DNA from: Megamerina dolium
Taxonomy: Eukaryota; Arthropoda; Insecta; Diptera; Megamerinidae
Assembly: GCA_963854835.1 (NCBI GenBank)
Contig: OY978526.1
Span: 87,534,846 to 87,598,845, forward strand
Length of the DNA: 64,000 nucleotides
Direction: 5' to 3'
A program made the position numbers and the translations under genes. Position 1 is the stretch's first letter. Every line of letters starts with the position of its first letter. Under the pieces are notes generated by a model, which was not told where the DNA came from, did no database searches, and was given only the letters and a program-made list of their open reading frames with translations. Below are positions 1 to 10,482 of this stretch, in pieces.

Positions 1-361
1 ACCCTCCATATCCTCAGAACTGTGAATATATCTGATTTGTGTAAAGAAAAGTACTAGCGTAAAATATAAGCGTGAAGTTTTCAAATAGCACATTTCTAAT
101 GATCAACCCAATAAACACTGATCATGTAATTATATTATTTATAAGTAAAATATGTTCTCTTTGCGATAGTGATTAGAGAACTGAAACTGAACACAAATCA
201 TATTGAGATTATCAATATTGTTCGAGCTAATAGTTCGATTTTAAAAGCAAGGTTACTCAAAGTATGAGTTAATACTTACTACCGACAACATATTCAGTAA
301 GAGCTATGCGCTAATATTAATTGAAATTTTTGATACGTGGTTTCATGTATATACCGCAAAA
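1..361. other. AT-rich upstream sequence
   Basis: No open frame or repeat is recognised here. It lies directly upstream of the small Cys-rich gene and may hold its promoter or an upstream exon. Confidence 0.4.
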
Positions 362-956
362 ATGATATTGTTAAAATTAATTTTAATTGGTCTACTACAT
401 AATATAGTAACTGATGCAAAGGTTATTGCATAAATACAATGTAATAATTTATAAAATACAAATTCTAATTCTTTTCAGATTTTGGCACATGGATTTATTG
501 GAGTAAATGGACTGTCTGCAGAGTATATACGTATGAACAGAGGTAAGCCACAATATAGTATAGCATTCAAATGTTTTAATCGACAGTATACCTTTTCCAA
601 CATCACTAGGTGTAAATTCTATAAAGACGTGTAGCAGCGGCATCTACAAGCTTGGCCATTGCATCAATGTTCAATGTCCCAATGATACTGTTTGGAAGAA
701 TGGAAAATGTTCTTCATTAAATCACTCCGAATTAAACGTCGATACCAATAAAATACAAAGTTCAATAGGTCGTTCTAACTGTTGTACAGTAATAACTCCA
801 CGCATGTGTCAGACAAGTGTGAATGGACATCGATGGAACTGTTACAGCAGACGTTATAAACGGTGTGGTGAATTTTGTATTGCACCAATAATTTTTCTGA
901 AGTCTCCGCAGCCACATAGTACTGCCATTGGGCGCAAAAACTACAGACTCCAATGA
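362..956 (+). CDS. small Cys-rich secreted protein, gene model incomplete
   Basis: I do not recognise the family. The last exon (587-956) is open for 123 codons after one leading base. It encodes a Cys-rich protein with the block SNCCTVITPRMC and, further on, a basic RRYKRCGEFC stretch, ending at TGA 954-956. It is preceded by a good acceptor at 585-586 and by a short exon at 479-542 with acceptor TTTTCAG and donor GTAAGC. In the joining frame that exon reads FGTWIYWSKWTVC. A hydrophobic leader starting MILLKLILIGLL is at 362-421 with a donor at 422. That donor is in phase 0, while the next exon needs one carried base, so the leader exon or its donor is unresolved. The intron at 543-586 is only 44 bp. 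Either there is a different 5' exon, or the gene is damaged. Its cysteine pattern resembles the gene at 1529. Confidence 0.55.
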
Positions 957-1528
957 GGAGAATGATATTTAAGTTCTTAGAAGTGTATAAGAAGTTGCTT
1001 TTTAAGCTCGATTAGATTTTTACTTTTTCCTTACTTATATATGCCCCAGATAAAACTCGCATTTTTATCCTAGAAATGTTAAGAAAAGGATGATTGCTTA
1101 GATGGTGCTTTTTTTGATGCATAATCTTTCTAATAACTTTGATAAAGTTCCTCTTATCGAAAAGCTTTATTATCAATTATGTACCGATGTTTGAATTTAT
1201 GTAGTATGGCACTAGCTGTGCGGTTTTGCAATTTAGTTTGTCTACAATTCTGATGATGTGAGCTAATCAAATTAATTTCATAGATAATATTTGATAAAAA
1301 TTCGTATACTTTAAATCTAATGTTAGGCAATTTCTTATTGAGTATACGATAATAAAGCATTGAAACTTTCTTGTATTTATTCGTATGAGTCATAAAAGTG
1401 TAAGACCTTTGAATTTGCGCATATGTACATGATGAATAAATCATTTTATACAAAAGTAATATAAAATTGTTTTGTGTATACATATTATAAATTAACTACT
1501 TATTTATAAGTACCTAATATTTTTTTAG
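957..1528 (+). other. AT-rich spacer between the two Cys-rich genes
   Basis: No coding region is supported. The last bases form a pyrimidine-rich acceptor (TTTTTTTAG) that abuts the ATG at 1529, so a noncoding upstream exon of the next gene probably lies in this spacer or further upstream. Confidence 0.4.
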
Positions 1529-2623
1529 ATGTTTCCGCGAGTGTCATATTGGGCCATTCTATTAGTACTCATCATCAGCAGCAGTTGTGTTAGTACGGCT
1601 GTTGACAGTGAACAACCCACATTTGCTGATTATCAGAATTGCCATGAAATACGCAATGAATGTATAACGGAATGTGGATCAGCAATGGACAAAGTTACAT
1701 GCGTAGACCAGTGCCCAATATGCCCCATACTCATTGATCAGAATGTCATCGTCAACGAAAGCAACAGATCTTCGGCACTGCCAGTGAATGCAAGAAATAT
1801 TATAAGATTAACTAATGAAATTCATAATATCATCGACAATAATAACAGGACGAATACTACAACGCAAATTGAAAATAAATTGTACATCCAGAAAAAGACT
1901 GCATTACGAACAGGTGGCCTATTTGGATTGGGATACAATGAGAAAGGAGCCTGTTGTATTGTAGTACGACCTATTCGAAATTGTAATGCAAAAAATTGTC
2001 ACAAACGCACACGCCATTGTGGAAAACATTGCAAGGCGCGTGTCATGTTTGCAAATCTTGTAGAAAAATGTAACGATCCTATGCTTCACAATCGAAATTG
2101 TACACACACCATTGAATATGTACCATATAATTCGTCGATCAGAAAACGAAGAGAACCTCGATGTCGATATATGCCCGTTTGGCCATTTGTAACGTGCGCC
2201 ACACAAAATGTGGCGCTTTGTCAGCAATGTCTTGCCCTGCCGTATGGTTACATATTACAACACGGAATACCATCACAATGTATAGCCTGTTATGCTATCG
2301 CTAGTAATTCACATCTGTACAGTTCTATGGCTACTCCACCGTTGTGGGACGTCAATGCTTTGCATTTAGAAAATGAATATTTGCCAAGCTGGAATTTGGA
2401 AAGGGTTAAATGTCGAATCTCAGACGATACTATTGGTGACGATTGCATCCAGAGAGATATAAACTATAACGATTATGATTTGGGCAGTGGCGAAGGCCAG
2501 ATGATACAATCGGAAGATAATCAGTTAAATAATAACGATTATCTAATGAATGATGTCAATGGTATGAGACGGCAAATCTTTCGTCGTTCAGCCTACAGTC
2601 GGCGTGGTCGTAAGAATATATAA
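1529..2623 (+). CDS. Cys-rich secreted protein, 364 residues, family unknown
   Basis: A single uninterrupted exon. Residues 1-24 are a clear signal peptide (hydrophobic core WAILLVLIISSS). A first Cys-rich block follows (about residues 36-68: NCHEIRNEC, ITECGS, CVDQCPICP), then an Asn-rich linker with several N-x-S/T sites. A second Cys-rich block (about 130-175) contains GACCIVVRPIRNC and RHCGKHCKARVMF. A basic RKRREPR stretch near residue 206 could be a proprotein convertase site. A third Cys-rich block (CATQNVALCQQC, CIACYA) and an acidic/Asn-rich, then Arg-rich, tail follow. The ATG sits immediately after an AG acceptor, so a noncoding 5' exon is likely. The second block aligns in pattern with the upstream gene, suggesting tandem duplication. 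It converges on glycogen synthase. I assign no function beyond secretion. Confidence 0.8.
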   Translation: MFPRVSYWAILLVLIISSSCVSTAVDSEQPTFADYQNCHEIRNECITECGSAMDKVTCVDQCPICPILIDQNVIVNESNRSSALPVNARNIIRLTNEIHNIIDNNNRTNTTTQIENKLYIQKKTALRTGGLFGLGYNEKGACCIVVRPIRNCNAKNCHKRTRHCGKHCKARVMFANLVEKCNDPMLHNRNCTHTIEYVPYNSSIRKRREPRCRYMPVWPFVTCATQNVALCQQCLALPYGYILQHGIPSQCIACYAIASNSHLYSSMATPPLWDVNALHLENEYLPSWNLERVKCRISDDTIGDDCIQRDINYNDYDLGSGEGQMIQSEDNQLNNNDYLMNDVNGMRRQIFRRSAYSRRGRKNI

Positions 2624-2960
2624 TATTGATTGATGTATGAACGTATACAGTAGACTGTTATATAACTGCCTGATTATTATATTTACATAGTTCAAATAAT
2701 CACACATAAATTTTAAAACTTGGCTAATTTGTATATTTTTTGTTATTGCATTTGATCTGTCATTTGCTTTAGAAATACTATTCATATAGATGGAAATTTC
2801 ATCTTAATCTAATTTAGGATTTGTAGGTACAATTGAATTGTATTTAACATGTTTTGTTTTTTTTTGTAATTGGTTTAAAAACTGATGAATGTTAACGTGC
2901 TGATTAGAGTTTCTTTTAATGTATAAATTTAACATTATCAATGTAATATATTGTAAAAAG

Positions 2961-2966
2961 AATAAA
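2961..2966 (+). terminator. candidate poly(A) signal AATAAA
   Basis: AATAAA about 340 bases after the stop of the 364-residue secreted protein. It is the best match on this strand before the opposing gene. Confidence 0.4.
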
Positions 2967-3090
2967 AGTAATTGTGATGTTTTTCTTTTTTTTTTTTTTT
3001 TTTGTTCAAATTTAACAAATGGCATTTTTTTTCTTGTTTCATTTCATTTAGCATATAATGTCGAAAATGTTGAGGTAAACGTCTTTGAAA

Positions 3091-3096
3091 TTTATT
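3091..3096 (-). terminator. poly(A) signal of glycogen synthase
   Basis: AATAAA on the - strand about 40 bases after the glycogen synthase stop codon. It leaves roughly 125 bp between the two convergent poly(A) signals. Confidence 0.6.
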
Positions 3097-3133
3097 TTGT
3101 TGGCTTGTTTGTTATTGGCTTGTTGTTGGCTTG

Positions 3134-6123
3134 TTATTTGATACCCAATTCCTTTAATTCGGTTTCCTCATCAACGGAATCTTCATCCTCGGAACCGTGA
3201 ACCGAGGGTGCTGGTGTGGTGTGCCCTAAAATTATTGATATATGTTAAAATTGTAAAATACTTGCAACAAAATATTATATGTATAATACTCACTTGATGA
3301 CGATGGACTTGGCGGTTCACTGAATGGCCGTGAGAAACTCAAATTGTTTTTGGAACCATACAAAGAACTTTCATCGACATAATCTGGATATACTGCTTGC
3401 AGTGCTTTTACCCTGGCTTGTCTATAATACTATCAATTAGAAGAAACCTATGTTAGGGACAAGTTGATCTCATATAATTTTTTTTGTACATACAATGCCT
3501 AACGTTCTCCAATCCATCAAATCGCTTAAACGTTCGGTGCGATTGCGTTGTATAATACGTTGGCGACGATTCAAACGTGAAAATTCCATCATATATGTGG
3601 ACAATTGTTGCACACTGCCCTCCAAACCGATGTAACGACGATCCACAATGTAAATACCATACGATTTCGGATCGGAGACATGTTCCTGCATAAAACAACC
3701 GAAACCCGAAAGGTTCGTTGTCACACTCGGTATACCCATTACAGTACATTCGGCTGGTGTATAACCCCAGGGTTCATAATATGATGGGAATACACCCAAA
3801 TGGCAGCCGCGAACAAACTCTTCATAATCAATGCCAAATAGAGGATTGGTTGATGTTAAGAATTCCGGATGGAAGACCATTTTGACACGATCATGTACTG
3901 AATTGAATAGTTGACAGCGACGAATAGCAGCTAAAACGGGATCTTTCCAATCATCCACCTGTGTGTAGATAAGTAAAGTGTTAAACAATTTAATAATATG
4001 TTGGCTTACAATGGCTTACAATATTGTGTGTTGTTACTGGTGGCATTGTATCTCTCTGCATGCCATACAAACAGCGTTTTATTTTCACTAAATCCTCTTT
4101 TGTTAACAGTTCATCGGCTTCGGGAATATGACCCTTCAGGCAATTATCAAACATTCGTTTCCCAATGGTAGTTTGAACATTATTTATAGTATCGCGCAAT
4201 TGTTTTATAACAGCATGGCCACGCAGTGCTTCTACATTGAAATTATTCGTTTTGGTGGGAAATATTAGGAACGCTACTACGGTGGTATCTGGTTTTTCAT
4301 GTTTGAGCATTGCATTGAGACGAGCTAACGATTCAATGAATATATCAGCGCCCTTATTACCAAACTCATAACGTCCAGCAATGAAAAAGTACAGGGTTTT
4401 ATCCAAATCGAAATCAATATGACTAAAAATAAAAATTGAATTTTACATAGTGTACCGGATATTAGAATACACAGAATATCCGAAAAAATGGACTTAGATA
4501 CAGAAAAATTACAGAATTTTTTATTCAAACTCTTAATTTCTTATATTTTATAGGAAATACCAGACAAATTGGACATCAATCCGGAATTTGTTTAATTTTT
4601 CGATACCAATCTACATTTTTTCCGGATAAATATTTCCAGACTAATGTCATTTCATCATTTACTACATACCCATAAAAGTGACCGCGTACAAATTCATTAA
4701 TTTTTTCCTTCGCGACAGCATGCAAATTTTGAAATTCATGTATTGCCGAGAATTTCTTCACGTTCAAACCATTTGGCGTTATAATGTCGGGTTTTCGTTT
4801 CAAAAGATGTTCAGACTCAAAACCGGTAATTTCGGATACCGTGGTAAAGACGTGCGCCAAATGTGTTGCAGCTCTTTCCAAACAATATCGATGATAAATT
4901 TGCCGTTTACCGGCTTCTTCATCCACAGCAAATTTATCCAGATTATTATAGAAATCAATATTGCCAGCACACAGGTAGCGACCTAGTAATGTGGCATGTG
5001 TGGTAAAGACCGTTGCAATTTCGACGTGCCTAGTACGTAATGCGATTAATCCAACGCCTGCTTGCCATTCGTGAAAATGCGCTACAATGCGAGGACTTTG
5101 CAAATTGTGTGCGCTAGAGTATTCAAAGGCTTTATTTCGAAACTAAACAAATTGTGTATTATTTATTGAGATGATTTATTTAGGAAAATGTAAGCATTTT
5201 TAAATTACCTCTTCTAAAAATTCAGCAATCATATAGCCTAAAATAATACTATCATTTGTTTCAACATCCAAATGCGGTACACCTATTCAGAATATAGAAA
5301 AATTTTTTAATATGTTCACTTTAAAAAAATTAATATGTAACACTTAAAGCCCAAAAGGTCTCTTTGGCCGAGCTTCTCATCCCATTACTGTTGTGCGTGT
5401 TAAATTTTGGACAGTATTAGAAAGGGACCTACTTTTAATTTAGCCGGTTCCGAACGGCAGAACTTTTGCGACATCACTTTTTCTGAGCTTTGTCGCAACA
5501 GAGTACTTTTAGAAGCTTTTCCATGGCAAATTGTTACTGCCAGAAGAATTGCCAATTGCAAAAAATCGTTTCGATATTAAATTTGTTATGCTTCACAGCC
5601 GGGGATCGAACCCACGACCTACAGATCAGAAGGCCAACACACTAACAACCACTGAGCTACGGCACCCACTTTTATTCGCCAAATAAAAATACTTACCAAC
5701 ATGACATTTTTCCCATAGTTCCGATTTAAATTGATCCATTTTCCATGCTCCAGAACCAATGTCAAACAATATCAACTGTGGATTGCCATCAACTAGCCAA
5801 CGACCCGTATGTACCTTGTATCCACGAGAACGCATCACATTGACAGCTTCTAGTAGAGGATTCCCACGCGGAAATTCCATCTCTTCGATCTCCGTACGGG
5901 CGCAGTGCTCTTTAAACGGACCGATCATGCACAATTGCTCACCCATTTCTTCTGTGGAAACATACGCCTTCGACCGGATCACCGTATAGATTCCACCAAC
6001 CTTATTGGCAACCTCCCATGCTATCTCAAAATTCCAACGATTCTCACGCGATGCAATGTCACCACGATCAAAATAATCCTTCAGATCACCTCCGGACTCG
6101 ACACGTGAATATCTACGATTCAT
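3134..6123 (-). CDS. GlyS: glycogen [starch] synthase, 689 residues, 7 coding exons
   Basis: Transfers glucose from UDP-glucose to the non-reducing end of glycogen (family GT3, cytosolic). Exons join in frame: 5697-6123, 5209-5282, 4670-5142, 4020-4422, 3494-3958, 3294-3429, 3134-3225, all with GT/AG introns (total 2070 nt). The nucleotide-sugar loop is KVGGIYTV at residues 41-48. The catalytic E-x7-E pair is [10 protein letters not shown] with E521 and E529. The Arg-rich allosteric (glucose-6-phosphate) segment is [15 protein letters not shown] at about 590-603. The inhibitory kinase cluster [12 protein letters not shown] (S651, S655) matches GSK3 sites 3a/3b of animal enzymes, and the N-terminal RRYSRVESG is a second likely phosphosite region. 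The start is the ATG at 6123, which follows a TTGTTGCAG acceptor, so the 5' UTR lies in an upstream exon. Nothing is broken. The length is close to other animal enzymes. Confidence 0.96.
5331..5670 (-). mobile_element. tRNA-derived SINE, tail type A, in GlyS intron
   Basis: Read on the - strand it begins GTGGGTGCCGTAGCTCAG, with a tRNA-like A box (TAGCTCAGTGG) and B box (GGTTCGATCCC), and ends with the common AAGTG-type tail. It lies in the first coding intron, in the same orientation as the gene, with its head about 25 bases past the splice donor. Confidence 0.85.
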
Positions 6124-7171
6124 CTGCAACAAATTTCAGATATTTTATTAATACGTAAGTCACTAAAGGCTTTATAGGTGATTCAAAAAGCTTTATAAAC
6201 TAAAATTTCTATACACACTTGGCGATAATAGTCTTAGATATGTAAGTAACATGCTCTCACCATTGCTTTATAATCGTATGAATCCTTATCTTCAATTCGA
6301 AAAGATAATTGCCTGCGCATAATTTCAACTAAGGGAACGTTACTAATTCCGATCTAGTCGATTTAAAACTAAATTCTTCTAAATCATAAAATAGAAGGCA
6401 TGCTGACAACTGATACACCAATACAAATAAACGCCGCAACCTTTTCAATAGGTGCGTACTTCATGCTTAATGCTGCATCTGCTAATGCTTGTTTATTGGA
6501 ATTATTACAAATCGATCATGTAGAAATAAAAACAAAATTTATATAAAAACAAAAACATCTGATAGAAGCGCCATTAAGTTGATTTTTCATTTTTGTCTTA
6601 TCACATAAACTATGTATGTATCTAATTGGTTGGTTTAGCATGGCGACTAAGCCGCACATGGTTCATTTAGTACAAAGTTTGTTTATTCACGTGGGACATA
6701 TACATATAGTATTCACAGAATAGGGGCTAATTGAGTTGTTTAGCTCTTTCGAAAAAGTTCTTATCAAAATATGCGCAAAACTGTAGTTAGCTCGAAAGAG
6801 AGAACGAATCTGAAAACGTAATGGAAATTGAGAAAATATAGGTATACAAACACATATACAAATATGTGTTTGAAACAGCTGATGCATACTTGCTGAGTTT
6901 TGTTGATTCGTATTAAAATGCATATCACAATTTGAATTACATATAATCAAATTCGACTTGATAGATCTTCATACCTCCCTGGTAAGAATAAGTAATGTAA
7001 TTTCAGAATAATACATAGAATAGTACATATATATACGAGCCTGAATATGTGCATTCCCTAATCCACTTTTTCATTCAAATTTGTTTAGCTTTCACAGTAA
7101 GTAATTAGGTTTCGATTATAAAACTACACATCTTGATATATTAAACTTGCTGAAGGTTTCCATTAACATAC
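6124..7171 (-). other. 5' region and probable 5' UTR intron of GlyS
   Basis: No coding exon. A possible alternative donor (AATG followed by GTGAGA) is near 6260 on the - strand. Otherwise AT-rich sequence with no recognised repeat. Confidence 0.4.
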
Positions 7172-7310
7172 CTTGACCAAGACCTGCTGCCGTTCAAATT
7201 GTTACACACACGCCGAAAATAATTTTCTCTATGTGATGTTGATAAATGTCAAATAAAGGTCAATGGTAATGCTCGTGTTTCGTTGTATGTTGGTTGGCTT
7301 CTGCTTTCTC
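7172..7310 (-). other. possible noncoding first exon of GlyS
   Basis: On the - strand, moderately GC-richer sequence ends in GGTCTTGGTCAAG followed by GTATGT, a strong donor. Together with the acceptor that abuts the GlyS start codon, this would make a noncoding first exon of about 140 bases. The upstream edge is a guess. Confidence 0.3.
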
Positions 7311-8553
7311 GCGGAACGTGTACGATTTTATCAAAATCTATATCTATCTTGAAATATGCTGTTTATCAACAGCTCACTTTTTCTTTTTACTATATTAACA
7401 TTAAGTTAATTTAATATATTCTTTTTATATTTTATGTCTTTTGTATAGTATATTTTATTTGATTTGATCAGGAACTGTATGAGTACGTCACTGCTGAACA
7501 CAAATGTTCAGCCAACAAACAGTATCTGTTGTATGTAGTTACGCCAAATAGTCGCCAAAAAAAAAAATATTGAATATGAAAATAAAAATAAAATCGAAAA
7601 TAGTGACACAGCACGGCAAAGCACAAGACTTCCACGTCGATCATGAAAAATTCATTACCGAAAATAGATTTTCTTCTCACTAAAGATGTACATTTTTTGC
7701 AACGCAGCCAAAAAAAAAATATATTTGACAAACACACCCGATAGCAGCACTCAATTGCTTTCAATTAGAATATGAAATGCTTTGCATGTATGTATATATA
7801 AGCGTTCAAACACCTCTTTGGTAATATGTGGTGATACTGGTTTACCGGCATGCAATGTTGTGCTCACTAAATTAAAATAGGAGTTCTCTGAATTGAGTGC
7901 AGCATATAGTTTTAGTGTTGCCAGTTCGTTTTTCTGGATACAAATTTTTGACTGAGTGAATAAGTAAATGAGGAAAAGAAATGTTTCATTATCTCGCTTG
8001 TTCAAAATTTGTGAAGTTATGCATAAATGATATAGACGATAAATGTTGCTATTGTAATAGCAACATTTATCGTAGAGACTTTTACGTTATACTCTCTTCT
8101 GTCCCTTAAAATATTACAATGAAGGGGCAATTTATGCAGTACTAATAGTATGTTTACACTTACGAGTTTCTCTTCATTTTTGAGATTATCACTCAAATCT
8201 AATTTCACACAAGCAGATTTCCCATATAAAATTACTACCACCATAATCTAGGATTTTGTGCAAATCCCGATAACTTTGTTGGATTTTCCTCTATGCAACT
8301 CTGTTTTTTTTAACGAATATTTCGTGAAGAAGGGAGTAAAATCAAAATTGGCGTCGATTTGGAATTGGATTTTGATAGCTAACAATCCCTTTAGAAATAA
8401 ATCTTCGGTCGGTGTTGCCAACTTAACTGCTCAAAAGTTTATCCGATTTCAATGATTGTTTTTAAGTTGATAGTAAATGTTTCGAATTAAGAATTAAAGT
8501 AAATTTTTAAAAGAAAATCTGAAAATAAGGGTAAGTATTCGTAGGAATGCACG
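7311..8553. other. AT-rich intergenic sequence
   Basis: No gene recognised. Open frames here are short and lack splice or domain support. It contains one perfect hairpin, listed separately. Confidence 0.4.
8036..8073. repeat. perfect 16-bp inverted repeat with 6-base loop
   Basis: The arms are at 8036-8051 and 8058-8073 (core ATAAATGTTGCTA and its complement), with loop TTGTAA. The arms match base for base. Confidence 0.9.
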
Positions 8554-8791
8554 CAGAGTACCGTAGCTCAGTAGTTAGTCCGTTGATCTTCTGACCTGTA
8601 AGTCGTGGGTTCAATCCCCGGCTAAAGCGTAACAAATATATTATCGAAAAGATTTTTCTTTTATACGTTACCCATCTGTCGGAAAGCAATTAGCAATTCT
8701 TCCGCCAGTAAAAATTTGCATTGGAAAAGCTGCTAAAAAAACTCTGTGACAAAGCTCAGAAAAAGTGATGTAGCAAGAGTTCTGCTGCCGA
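8554..8791 (+). mobile_element. tRNA-derived SINE, 3' truncated
   Basis: Head ACCGTAGCTCAGTAGTTAG and B box GGTTCAATCCC are present, then the shared body (ATCTGTCGGAAAGC, CTCTGTGACAAAGCTCAG). The match stops before the tail. Confidence 0.8.
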
Positions 8792-10482
8792 AAACACATC
8801 CGATTTTGAAATGATATTCATCGTGCACGTATCTATCACACGTTTGTTGTTGCATTTTAGTCGTAGATCGCATTAGAGTGTGACAAGGATAGACTTCACG
8901 TACACAGTAAACAATTATTCTTTACTTTTAATTCCAGTTGCTATTGAATCGAAACATTTTTGGAATCAAATTTGATTCTCATCCCAAAAAAAGTATTATT
9001 TTTGTGACACCTGAGCTTAATTTTATTCCTTGGGACTTTTTTTTTTTAACTATGAAATATTATTGTAAGTTCATTAAATTCAAAATGGTTTATAAACAAA
9101 ACTTTAATCAGTGTTCAACGCTTTGTTCTTAAAATATTGATACTTTTTAGTTTTAATTTAAGACCGAAAAAGCATTTAAGTATTATTGTTTTAAATAGTT
9201 TTAGCTTAAAATCAAAACCAAAAAAGGATTAAGAACTCACCTTCTCACTCTCAATTATATTGAATGTACTCTCAACTTAGTATTTTTGATTTAAGAACAA
9301 TAAAATTTTATTTTACAAAAAATAAAAACGGAGCCGTTTTTGCGGCGAAGTGCTAAACATAATAAATAATTTCTTTACAAAGTCGGCAGCAAAGAAATTA
9401 CCGCTTAAATTTCTTTACGATTACCCTGAATGAAATTATACGTATTTGATTATTAATCTAAAGTATTCGGTTTTTGTTTCTATCTTCTAAAATCTCTGGT
9501 AAGTACTTATCGTTTCGCTGGTATTAGAACGTATAAAGTACTAAAATACTTCTTGTTGCTTGGTAAAAATCCAAGCTAAAGCTTGTGTATAACAAATTAT
9601 ATATGGTTTATGTCCTAGCTATTACATAATGAGAAAGCGGAAACAAAGCCAAAGACACAAGACTCTTTGAATTAACCTTTACTTTACCAATTATTTTTTT
9701 CATTTACAAATTTTTGAATATGTAAGTATAGAAGTTGTTATTGCGGGGTATTTAAATATTATTCAAAAATTTGTTCAATTTCTAAAGAGAAAAATTTGTT
9801 AATACAACTCATCCACACTCTCTCCACTTTGCATCAATAAGTCTCTGAACAGTGAAATAAGAAGCACCATATTGAGCTAAAATAACGTAATATTTTTGAA
9901 CACAGTATCCTTTTAGCTCGATTCAATTCGTCTGATTCGCTAATATTTTTATGCCCTCAAAAATTTTCGTATTATTTCATAATCCGAGGCCGCGTTTACG
10001 AAACGGTACATAATCTCTTTAGGTTTGCGATTGAACATAATCAAGTAAAGAAAATTGAAATCGCTAATCCATATGATCAACCCGTAGCTTCTTTTTCAAT
10101 CTTTCATCCATTCAATAGTGTCATCCAATAAGACACCTCGGTTTTTACTAACCATTTCTGATGTCATAACGTACCTCGGTAACCTTCGTTCGGCGCTACT
10201 TGTGCTGGTACGACCACACCTAAATTGAGTAAACTAGTGCTTGATAGTTCTAATCAATTTGGAAGAGTTCTCATAAAACATTTCAAGAAACGACGCCGTC
10301 TCTATTTTTCCGACTATAATTCAAATGATCTAACATTTGACTGGAATCAGCAGAGTAGATAATCTACCAAATAAAAATTATGAAACCTGAATATTTTTTT
10401 TAATACTTCATATCAATTCATTATATATTTGTTGTTTTTTTGTAAGATGAACATTATTCTATCACTAATCTAAACAAGCGGT
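8792..10482. other. AT-rich intergenic sequence with a possible mariner remnant
   Basis: No gene recognised. On the - strand near 10170-10225 a short stretch (GTCGTACCAGCACAA then GAACG) matches the same part of the mariner copy at 14548-15765, so about 9880-10240 may be a decayed mariner. A - strand ATTAAA near 10398 is a candidate poly(A) signal for the next gene. Confidence 0.35.

Noticed and set aside
2804..3200. Open frames overlapping the glycogen synthase 3' end
   Set aside because: They cover A/T runs and the antisense of the last coding exon.
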